Below, one piece after another: positions 12,785-23,500 of a stretch of DNA of 64,000 bases. The DNA is taken from the NCBI GenBank assembly GCA_904066235.2, contig CAJFCV020000001.1, forward strand, positions 4,898,001-4,962,000. The letters run 5' to 3'. Source of the DNA: Bursaphelenchus xylophilus. Its lineage: Eukaryota; Nematoda; Chromadorea; Rhabditida; Aphelenchoididae. The notes under the pieces were generated by a model that was not told the origin of the DNA, searched no databases, and saw nothing but the letters and a program-made list of their open reading frames with translations. The position numbers and the translations under genes are program-made. Each line of letters starts with the position of its first letter. Positions within the stretch are counted from its first letter, which is position 1.

Positions 12785-14010
12785 TGTAAGTAGGGCTCCG
12801 GTCGGCTCCAGCCTTCGGCTGGAGCCTCCCGGAGCAGCCGGCGAGCTGGCTCGGCCTTCGGCCTCGCCAGCTCGCGATGACTTTTTATTCAAATAATCTT
12901 TTTCGCTTGTGTTCTTATTAAAATAGTCTTTTTCGCTTGTGAATAGTCTTTTTCGCTTATGTAAGCAGGGCTCCGGTCGGCTCCAGCCTTCGGCTGGAGC
13001 CTCCCGGAGCAGCAAGCGAGCTGGCTCGGCCTTCGGCCTCGCCAGCTCGCGATAAATTTTATAAAAATAGTCTTTTTCGCTTCTTTTTTTTTTATTAAAA
13101 CAGTATTTTTCGCTTATGTAAGCAGGGCTCCGGTCCTCCCGGAGCAGCAGGCGAGCTGGCTCGGCCTTCGGCCTCGCCAGCTCGCGATAAATTTTTATTA
13201 AAACGGTCTTTTTCGCTTGTGTTTTTATTTAAATAGTCTTTTTCGCTTCTTTTTTTTTATTAAAACAGTATTTTTCGCTTATGTAAGCAGGGCTCCGGTC
13301 GGCTCCAGCCTTCGGCTGGAGCCTCCCGGAGCGGCAAGCGAGCTGGCTCGGCCTTCGGCCTCGCCAGCTCGCGATAAATTTTATAAAAATAGTCTTTTTC
13401 GCTTCTTTTTTTTATTAAAACAGTATTTTTCGCTTATGTAAGCAGGGCTCCGGTCCTCCCGGAGCAGCAGGCGAGCTGGCTCGGCCTTCGGCCTCGCCAG
13501 CTCGCGATAAATTTTTATTAAAACGGTCTTTTTCGCTTGTGTTTTTATTTAAATAGTCTTTTTCGCTTATGTAAGCAGGGCTCCGGTCGGCTCCAGCCTT
13601 CGGCTGGAGCCTCCCGGAGCAGCAAGCGAGCTGGCTCGGCCTTCGGCCTCGCCAGCTCGCGATAAATTTTTATTAAAACGGTCTTTTTCGCTTGTGTTTT
13701 TATTTAAATAGTCTTTTTCGCTTCTTTTTTTTATTAAAACAGTATTTTTCGCTTATGTAAGCAGGGCTCCGGTCGGCTCCAGCCTTCGGCTGGAGCCTCC
13801 CGGAGCAGCAGGCGAGCTGGCTCGGCCTTCGGCCTCGCCAGCTCGCGATAAATTTTTATTAAAACGGTCTTTTTCGCTTGTGTTTTTATTTAAATAGTCT
13901 TTTTCGCTTATGTAAGCAGGGCTCCGGTCGGCTCCAGCCTTCGGCTGGAGCCTCCCGGAGCGGCAGGCGAGCTGGCTCGGCCTTCGGCCTCGCCAGCTCG
14001 CGATGAATTT
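12785..14010. repeat. GC-hairpin minisatellite, eight units
   Basis: Units are anchored on GTAAGCAGGGCTCCGG near 12787, 12961, 13118, 13284, 13438, 13571, 13757 and 13912. They alternate with AT-rich linkers containing GTCTTTTTCGCTT. Most units carry two hairpins: GGCTCCAGCC-TTC-GGCTGGAGCC, and a nested one with arms GAGCTGGC / GCCAGCTC around GGCCTTCGGCC. Two units (13118, 13438) lack the first hairpin, so hairpin presence varies between units. Both strands are open in places, but only because of the repeat. Confidence 0.85.
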
Positions 14011-15217
14011 TTATTCAAGCGGCGAGTGATACACGTTCCTAGGTCAACTCGTACACGCTGAATCCAATGGAACACATGAAATTCCGAAAAATTTGAATTC
14101 CGTGCCCTGAGGGCCGATTTGGTCGAAAAATTGCGAAAAGTCGACCGTTGGCGGAAGACCTCGGAATTCAACGACGATCCCAGATTCTGAAAATAATGGA
14201 GAACATACTACAGTCTATTGCTAAGAACTACATGAGGCCCGATTTTTGAATTTCGACTTCAGTTTCGAGAAAAAAAATTTTGATATTACACATGACATCT
14301 GATCCCCGGGAGAAAAATTTTCATCACGAAAGTAGAAAACGCGATGTAGCCGTGGTTGATGTGTGTTCAGATGTAATCGAACATGCTGAATCGAATGCCT
14401 TCAACAGAATTCCGAATTTCGGCCGTCCAAGTGCACTTTCGGCCGATTTTCCGGAAAAAATCGAAAAACCCGATGTTGCACTTTGATGGTTGGCGGAAAA
14501 CGCCGGACTTCAGAAGCGATCACGGGACCTGAAAAAAATTCAGCGTGTAGCTGAATCGATTCCTAACAACTACATGGAGCCCGATTTTTGAATTTCGATC
14601 TAGTTTTCCCGGAAAAAATTCTGGAAAATTTGGACTTTTTTGGGAAATTTCAGAAAATCTCGAATAGCTAAAATACGAAATATGACACGGTAACGCAATA
14701 CATGGTTCTAGGGCAACTTGGGCATGCAGATTCAGAATCCGTTGTCAAAATCCAGAAATTCCGTCATCTTGACGGTGAAAAATGGAAATTTCGGGAAATC
14801 GCGAATAACTATCGACCGGTCGATTATTGTTGGGGGGTGTAACGGAGTAATGTCATTTTTTTGAGATGTAGATACGAATGGAATTTGAAAATTTTTGATT
14901 CCGTTCCGATTGGCGACAAAACGCACTTTTTTGCCTAAGGGCAAGATATGCAAATTTTGAAAATCCGCAAAGTTTCGGACCCCATCAAAGGTGAAATTGG
15001 GCCAGAAGCTAAGGAAAAGTGGAGAAATTCAAAAAGTTACAGCCAAAAGAAGTTCAAAAAATTTCATTTTCAAACGGCCGTAATTCCCGCCAAAATCGGC
15101 GGATGGGAAATTCTGAAAATTAAAAGTCATAGAATTTCGTGTTCTACCGCTATGCAAAATTTCAGGACGATAAGTCAACGTCTTCGATTTTTTATATTTC
15201 TCACTTAGGTTTCTTTC
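14011..15217 (+). repeat. Satellite-derived sequence, diverged sub-monomers
   Basis: This holds several diverged copies of the satellite sub-monomer. Marks are the CACGCTGAATCC segment (about 14055), GCCCTGAGGGC (about 14104), TGATATTACACATGAC at 14281, TCGACCGGTCGA at 14812-14823 and the closing segment before the next landmark at 15218. It recurs at 29781-30987 with only a few base and homopolymer differences. I see no gene. Confidence 0.7.
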
Positions 15218-17135
15218 GACAAGGCCCCGCTTCGCGGGGCCTTGACGTCGCTGTGCGCGCAAAGGTTGCCACGGATGAAGGTTGTTGATCGCGCACTACC
15301 TCTGGAGTCGCTGGCCCCGCTTCGCGCGGCCAGAAAAACGCGCTAACGCGCGTTCTACTTACTCAAGCCCGGGGGTCTCTGTGACCGAGAGGCCGCGCGC
15401 CAGCGCTACCCTCCGCCAGCGAAAGGCCGCGCGCCAGCGCTACATTTCATCAACAACAGGCCGCGCGCCAGCGCTACCTTTCATCAGCTAACTCTAATTT
15501 TACCCTCGCAGAGTCACGAAGTTGCGTAAAAACAAAAAAATTGCGAAAAGAAAGTCGACTTGCTCCGCTCCGACCCGGAGCTAATATTTCGAATCAAAAT
15601 CACTCACCCCAGCCAACCCTAATTTACCCCGCCCCCTTGAAATGGGGAATTCCGCTTTCTTTCTCTGTCTTCTCTTCCGGTCTCTCGCTGTCCGCTCTCT
15701 CTCGAAATTCGAACTTGCGTAAAAGCAAAGGAATTTCCCTCTCTCGCTCTCCGCTCTCTCTCTCGAAATTCAAACTTGCGTAAAAGCAAAGGAATTTCCC
15801 TCTCTCGCTCTCCGCTCTCTCGAATTTCGAAACTTGCGTAAAAGCAAAGGAATTTCCCTCTCTGGGCTCGGTCTCGCACAAAAAAATGCAAAGTCCACCG
15901 CCGTTGGGGACGACTCGGCTCGGCCTCCGGCCTCGCCGAGTCGTATTTTAGAAAATGAAAATGCTATCCGGTGCAGTTTTTCACGCTGATAACGATAGTC
16001 CATGTCTCGATTCACGAAATTTGAATTTTGACGCCCTTAGGGCCTTTTTTCGAATTTTTGGAAATCTGGCGAAAATTTTTCGGATTCGGTTTTCACCCTG
16101 AGGGCGTGAACTGAGAGAGCTGAAATTTGGCACGATTGTAGCCAGGCGAAATACCCAGACCCGTTTTTTTCAGATTTTTGAATTTCGCCCTAGTTTCCGA
16201 GATATTCAGGATACCGTGCCAAAATTTTGAATCCACGAAAATCTAAAATTGCACAGTGCGTTCGTATCTCAGTCGTATTTTAGGAATCGAAAGTCGAATG
16301 TAGGGTAGTTTTGCCTGCTGAATCTGATGGCACACACGAAAATCCGAAAAATTTGAAGTCTCTGCCCTGAGGGCCGAATTTTCGAAAAAAATTGAAAAAT
16401 TTGACGATATGCAAGTTTTTTGAGAATCCCACCGAAGCTCCGAAGCCGAAACAAAGTGTGAAGATACTACATTCAATTTTGGAACTCAAGGCGAAGCCCT
16501 TTTTTCGAATTTCGACCTAGTTTCCGAGAAACGGAAATTTTAATATTACACATGACACCAACAACTTGAAAAAATCTCGCATGGCTAAAATACGAAATAC
16601 GACATGAAGATACGAAAGGTGGTTCTAGGGCAACTTGGGCATGCAGATTCAGAATCCGTTGTCAAAATCCAGAAATTCCGTCATCTTGACGGTGAAAAAT
16701 GGAAATTTCGGAAAATCGCGAATAACTATCGACCGGTCGATAATTTTTGGGGGGTGTAACGGAGTAATGTCATTTTTTTGAGAAGTAGATACGAATGGAA
16801 TTTGAAAATTTTTGATTCCGTTCCGATTGGCGACAAAACGCACTTTTTTGCCTAAGGGCAAGATATGCAAATTTTGAAAATCCGCAAAGTTTCGGACCCC
16901 AACAAAGGTGAAACTGAGCCAGAAGCTAAGGAAAAGTCGAGAAATTGAAAAAGTTACGCCCAAAAGAAGGTCAAAAAATTTCATTTTCAAACGGCCGTAA
17001 TTCCCGCCAAAATCGGCGGAAGGGAAATCAAAAAAATTAAAAGTCTTAGAATTTCGTGTTCTACCGCTATGCCAAATTTCAAGTCGATAAGTCAACGTCT
17101 TCGATTTTTTACTTTTGTTTCTTAGGTTATCTTTC
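15218..17135 (+). repeat. Diverged satellite unit, about 1.92 kb
   Basis: The unit runs from one GACAAG landmark to the next. It contains the GC hairpin, the GCGCGCCAGCGC repeats, three copies of the GCGTAAAAGCAAAGGAATTT sub-repeat (about 15715-15865), the GACTCGGC hairpin (about 15912-15942), TAATATTACACATGAC at 16541 and TCGACCGGTCGA at 16729-16740. The right third (from about 16627) resembles 14710-15217. It is clearly diverged from the homogeneous array at 31-50 kb. Confidence 0.75.
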
Positions 17136-17518
17136 GACAAGCCCCCGCTCCGCGGGGCCTTGACGTCGCTGTGCGCGCAAAGGTTGCCACGGATGAAGGT
17201 TGTTGATCGCACAAAGGTTGACCCCCAAAAAATTCGCTTTGCGCGCACTACCTCTGGCGTCGCAGGCCACGCTTCGCGCGGCCAGAGAAACGCGCTAACG
17301 CGCGTTCTACTTACTCAAGCCCGCCAGTTATGGTCAAGAAAAGGCCGCGCGCCAGCGCTAAATTACATAAGTTTCCTTTGTAGTCATTGACCGGCTCTTG
17401 GTGAAAAGCCTCCCCGCCACGTCAAGGCGGCCGGTCTTCGGGGAAGTGGTGTTATTTTTCTTGCGAAAAATAACTAAACCTTAATACGTCTCTTGTTTCG
17501 ACTTTTTTCTGCTACTGC
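17136..17518. repeat. Partial satellite unit and 3' flank of the Helitron gene
   Basis: A unit start at 17136 runs only to about 17370 and then gives way to non-satellite sequence that leads into the Helitron stop codon at 17519. Within the flank is a perfect 10-bp stem, GTTATTTTTC / GAAAAATAAC, with a 4-base loop at 17451-17474. There is also a GC-rich inverted segment at about 17410-17445. A Helitron 3' end should lie here, but I cannot place a hairpin followed by CTRR with confidence. Confidence 0.5.
17451..17474 (-). other. Perfect hairpin just downstream of the Helitron stop
   Basis: A perfect 10-bp stem has the loop TTGC on the plus strand, which reads GCAA (a GNRA-type tetraloop) in a minus-strand transcript. 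It lies 45 bases past the stop codon. It could be a 3' UTR structure or part of the element's 3' subterminal hairpin. No CTRR end follows it at a usual distance, so the role is undecided. Confidence 0.5.
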
Positions 17519-20500
17519 TTATTTCCCAGCAGGTTTCTGAGGGTATTTCGACTTCTGATTCTCGTAAATTTTATCGAGATCGCGCAGGAACTCTGTCACG
17601 GGCCCGTATACCACATTATCAATCTCGTCTGTATCGACGTGTGAGTATATGTGGATATCTGCAGCTCTTCTTGTGCGACTAAGCGCCACATACGTCTGGC
17701 CATGACTGAAGACTGGATCGTCCAAGTACAAACCGACGACGTTCAAAGTTTGACCTTGCGCGCGATTAATCGACATCGCAAAGGCCAACTGCAACGGGAA
17801 CTGATACCGTGTAAAGCGGATTCCAGCCTTAGATTGCTTTGGAGGACGGTAGTCGAACCGACTCCGAGCGATCAGGGCGGTTTGGCCAAGATTGCCGTTT
17901 GAGTCAATCTTTAGACACTCAATGAGGTCGTTGTTCAAAGCAACGACGCGCATTCTGGTTCCGTTAGAGAAACCGGTGCGCACCGATAAGTTCTTGCGCA
18001 AAACGACATCAACTCCAACTTTGAGTTTGAGTTCTCCGGGAGGCATGTTGCCGTCGTTTACTTTGCAAATCTGTTCTTGCATTGCCTCGATCACCGTATG
18101 ATCAAAGTTACTGACATCCTCGGGATTCGGGGTATTTACCGAGACGTATACGTGTTCTTTACCGGGGAAACGGTCAAGAATTTCTGTGTTCAGGTTCATT
18201 ACAGTCTGAACCCTCGGAGCCAAGATAGCCATTGCTGTCGGTCTATCTTCGAGGCCCAACTGGAGGTGACTCTGAGGGAACACAGCCTCAATCATGTCTT
18301 GAGGACTTGTGTGGTTGTGTATCTCTGGATGAAGCTTATGCCTCAGCGACATCAAAGACAATGTTGAACTGAAGTTAGTCCCGGAGCCAATCTCACTGAG
18401 AAACTGTCTGTAGCTCCGTTCATCGGCTCTTGTTCTGTGATTCTGTTTCAGTATAATGTACTGCATCTCAGAAGCCTTTGAAATTAAGGACTTGGTCCAC
18501 TCTTGGCCAATCGATAGATCAGGGCAGACAGGCAATATCTGCTGATAATCGCCGCCATACACAATAACTAATTGACGGTCAATGTCGCCCGCTTTTCGAA
18601 CGTGACGTAAGAGCCGTTGCAAATAGTTATAGAGATCGACGTTAAGCTGGCTTGATTCGTCGATGATCAATAAGCCAAGTTCACGAAGACGTTGGGCCTT
18701 TTGATCTTCGTACTTCAGTGTCGGAAGAGTATCCGAGTCAAGATTAATCGGGGCCCATATCAGGTTGTGAAGGGTCTGCCCGGTCTTAATTAAGTTCGCA
18801 GCAACGCCAGTTGTGGCAGTTGCTGCGTGCTTGATGCCCTGCTCTTGACAATAGTCAATGAGCTCATTGTAAAGGGTTGTTTTCCCTGTTCCGCCTGCTC
18901 CGTGTAAGAAGAACTGACGGTGTGGAATGGCTTTGTTTTGAGGCGCCAATTCCAATGCTTTCGTTATCATGTCGAATGCGTATTGCTGATCATCTCCAAA
19001 GCTGACCTTAGGCTTTTTAGGCTCAGCAGGACGATCAGTGCTGTCGAACTCACCGATAAATAAGTCCTCGTTCTCACCATGAACGTCTGGATCGTAAGTT
19101 CCAGTTAGTGGTGGTAAATTGAACGACTCGTATTTTCCACCCATGTTGGAGAGGTAATAACTGAGAAGTTCCAAGGCTCTACGCTCCTGCCTTTGCCTGA
19201 TTTCATCATCCGGCATATTGGGTCTGTGGAACGGAGGCATCAACATGTGGATCTTGTAATCGTTCCACAGTTGAAGCTGGTCTTCAATAAGTTCACCTGC
19301 CTCAATTAGTACTTGTGCAAACAAAAACACAAATTGTTTACATGTGCGGCCCCGGGCTTGATCAAGAGCATGTCGCCAAAGGACATCTGAATGAAAGAGT
19401 CCTCGAGCTTGTGCAGCTTCCAAGAACGTGGCGAAGATCTGTTCTTCGTGCGTTCGGCACTCTTCGAAGCTCTTGAGGCAAGGAACGGTCAGAATTATTG
19501 ATCTCAAGGCCAATAACTCCTTGTTTTTCACCGAGACTTCGCGCAATTGCACGATCTTTTTCATTTGTTTTTTGTACTTTCTGTACGTCTTTGTCTTGTA
19601 GTCGTACGCATAGGTTCTGTTCAATTCAACGTACGTCAGATCAGCTGTTTCTTCAGCGTTTTCTGCGCAGTACTCAAAGTATGCGGTCAACCGGGAATAC
19701 ACATTAGGATTCAGGTTGCTGACTCTTTGTGCTATGTTTTCGATAGGCTCCCCGTCAGCCGCATAAACATGGCTGTCTCCGGGCATGTGAATGCCAATTT
19801 GCTCCACAATGTGGGAAACAAACACAGGCCCGAAGCTGAAAATGCGAAGGTGAGCTTCTTGGGGCGTGATATAATTTGCGCCCATGTAGAATTGGGGCTC
19901 ATGAATATCCACGTTCTTAGTCTTTGGATTTATTTCAATGCCATATACCTTCTCGGTATTATTCTTTTTCTCGGGGTCAATCTCATTCTCTTCGAACGGG
20001 TGATCCTCGCCGAGTTTCGCTTGTCGTTCTTTTTCAAGTTCTTTTTCTTTCTGTTTCTGAGCTTCGAGAGCTTCAAATTCAGAAATGACTTGAACGATAG
20101 CGTGATCATTCCCCTTTAAGATATACTTTAATACGTATGCGGGGGTGCCGTTGGTGCACACAGCCTCAACGTTTGAGTGACCGTCCCACCATGTGAGCAA
20201 AGTCTTGTTGTATGGTACAACATGACGGTCGTTGTAGACGCGTTGAACACTGTCCACCATTTTACTTCCGGAATGGACTGGGGCTGTGACGTCCTTTCCA
20301 CGTTCCAACCTTTGATAGGCCACATATCCAGGGCCAATTCTGGTTTCCGGGACAATTTCCTGAGGATAGCGCCGGGTGCACTTTCCGTTTTTGTCCCGGC
20401 ACAGATCGGTTTCTTTACAGTCATGGATCATGTACCGAAGAACCTTGTCATGAACCTCAGCATCCGCGACCGGATCTGGGAATCTGGCCGAGATAAATTC

Positions 20501-23500
20501 GTCGACAACGTGGGCCGACATTTCTTTGTGCTCAGTCCAGAGGAGCAAGTGAACATGTGGATTTCCTCTTTTCTGGAATTCCAAAGACATGTAGTAGCCT
20601 AGGGATTTCCCAAACCACCCTTGCTGTCCTGTCTGCGGAGGCGCAATACGTCTCATGAGTTCGACAACCTTTTGCCGAAAGACTCGGTTAAGAATGTCAT
20701 ACGCATTCTTCGGATCGACTCCTTTATTTCCGCACAGATGGAGGAAATCAGGCCATTCCGAGTTCGCAGTTAATGTTATAAAGAAACTGGGCGAACCCAA
20801 TGTCTGAGCCATGGCTACGCAGTTCGAGTACTGACGCTGATAGTAGCGACGGCTGTATCGATGACCTGGAGGCATCCTGGTCAGCTTACCAAGCTGGTAG
20901 CCTTTGGACTTCTGCTTAAGAAGTTCCGAAAAGTTTTCGCGTACATATTTAGCGTCGACGCGTCGCTTGGGAATTACGTTTTTCTCGTAGTAATCAAAGA
21001 GCTGTTCTTCGATTCCCAAGGCTTTTTGACAAATCCAGCGGCCACCGAGTTTATAGTGGTTATAAATTCGATGAACTCCTCGATCTCGAGGTCTTCGCTG
21101 AAGTCTATACTTGACTTGCATTCGCAAAGAGCACTTCTTTGCCTTTGGCTTTGTTTTCTTGGGAAGAAGATCGTCCTCGTCGGGCGCTTCTTCCAATTCT
21201 TCTATGTTAATGTCGTCCTCGTTTTCTTTCAACCCGGCTGGAAGCGGGTTCAACGCGACATTCACCTCAAAAGGCAAGAACTCATCGTCATCTCCAGGCC
21301 GAGGCTCTGGGAGTATGTCATGTTCACCGACATCTCGTAATGGAAGGTGCCGGTGAAAGTATGGCTCACCATGTATAAACAGAAGAGGGTAAAGAAAGGC
21401 GTCAAGTTCAGGCATATACGCCTTGTACTTCGCCGATTGGTGACCTCGACTGAACACGACCATACCGGGCGGAAGATTGACATTACCGTTCTCATCGTTT
21501 AGATAAACAACGGCATGTTCCGCAACTTCGGGCTTATTAATCTGCCTATCGTGAAGGTCCTTAGGTAGCAACTTTTGCCTTAATTCAGGACTCAGATCTT
21601 TTGCATCAACAATTTTGAGCAAGTAATTCTCACTTGGTTTGCCTTCCAAACCAAGGAGTTGCTGCCGTTCAATAATTGTATAATACATTTGCGCCAAGTC
21701 GTTGTACTGACGAATGTAATTATAGAAGAACGCTGTTAGCGCATCAAACGCAGCTTTATGCGACATGTTTGTGTACATTTTAGACTTTTTTAGTTGATCA
21801 CAAACGTCGTCGTCCGTTAGATCAGGGGCAAATCTCAGCAACTGCCCAAGAAGAAGCGTATTCGAGATTCCTTCCGGGTTAGAGACGTGGTAGGTGGTTT
21901 GTCCATTAATGTTAACTACTGGTGCTCCGCGTCCAGGAGGATCAGACTGATGCACAGTTTGTGCTCCAAATGCGTACATTTGGTTTAATCGGGGGCTCTC
22001 ATCTCGATAACAGAGATAGTACTCCTTTGGAAGAGGTTTACCGGGGAAACTCCCTTGTCCCAGTACCAAGTTTTGTTGGAACTCTGGCATGTCTCGAAGG
22101 TCTGGCATTACCACCTGGCCTTGTTTGCAGCATTCTTGAGAAGTCTCTCCAGAAAGCAACCATGCCTGACAATGCGGGCAATCATAAAAGAGACCCACGT
22201 GATATGGGTGCCGATAATAATAGCCGCTGCTGTGAGAGGCCTGACAGTGCATGGTGGTCCGCCCTTTCTTGGAGGACTTTGACCTTTTCAGTTCTTCTTT
22301 TTGAACATAGTCCTTTTGACTCCTCCGTACCATGCCCTTTGTCTGTGTCCTTGGAGTAAATGGGGGAGGAGTTGGAGGCCTTGGTGCAGGCTGCGTTTTT
22401 GCAACTGCCATTCTTGGAGGTGACGGCGGACAGTCGGCCTTACTTTCATTTTCAAAGTCTAGGCAAAGCTGATGATAAACGTTATCAGTCGCAGAGCTGA
22501 AAAACATTGAATTCAAAATTCGAATGGAATAATTTGCTGCCCTGCCATATGGCCAGAAAACAACATCATTTGGTGGCATTCCATTAGCATATTTTTGCGT
22601 AGCTTGCAAGTAAAGCTCGGCATTGCAAACCATGTAGTTTGCAGTAAAATTGCCGTTATCCGTCCAGAAGTACTGACATGAATTCAACGTCACGAAAATC
22701 TCAGCTCGCGGATCGGCGCCGGTTTGAGGACAGAAACAATTCTGATAAACTCTGACAAACATTTCATGAAAGTCTTGAGCTTTAATCCCGGTTCTGGCAG
22801 GATCAATCATGATGACGTTGGCTGATCGCCTTGTCCTGTACATTACTGCCATCACAAAACGACGGGATGTTAAAATCTTTTTAGTTTTTCGTGAAGGCCG
22901 ATTTACTATTATCAATGGAATGAATATGGCAGGATTCGACTGAATTTCGTCGTTTTCCGGAGTCCCAATGTTAACTAAACAATAGTCGGCTGGATCGGCA
23001 GAGGTATCCAGCGACCATGTTGGCGAAATGAGTCCCAAAGGTCTCGCTGACTGACTTATGATTTGAGCCAGTGGAAAGGTAAAGAGGCGAGTATCAAACC
23101 CGTCGTCATCGTTTTGGACCTGCGATATTTCGCATTCCCCGAGAAGCCTTTCTTCGAACGTCTTTGTGTTCGTGCTTACACGGGCAGCGTCTTTAAACAA
23201 TTGAACCATGTAGCGATAATCTTTCCCGGAATACTTTTCCCGAGCGAATAGTTTATAACCCTCAGAGACTTCTGGAGTCTCGAGGGCTTTCTCTTCTTTA
23301 GCTATCATGAGAGAAATGTTAACGCTGTCGAAGCGTTTCATAAGTTTGGCCTCAGCTGATTTATTCCTCGGGGAAGCCCTGGGTTTCTTTGGAGAGGCCT
23401 CAATCTGACTTGAGTTTTCCTCATCCGTCTGCCGTTTAGTAACTGATCTCCTTTTTCTTGGAGTTTCTGGAACCGCAAATACGGGACCTTGTTGAACGAC

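Noticed and set aside
12785..14010. GC hairpins followed by T runs, like intrinsic terminators
   Set aside because: They recur as a tandem minisatellite in a nematode-like genome, where rho-independent termination does not apply.
17270..17320. AACGCGC-GTTA-GCGCGTT hairpin followed by CTGG (minus strand) as the Helitron 3' end
   Set aside because: The same hairpin occurs in every satellite unit on its own, and the spacing to CTGG is very short. Without an empty-site comparison I cannot call it the terminus.
19547..20602. Plus-strand frames of 190 and 141 codons inside the Helitron
   Set aside because: They lie antisense to the conserved Rep/helicase coding region and have no recognisable motif; they are shadows of the real gene.
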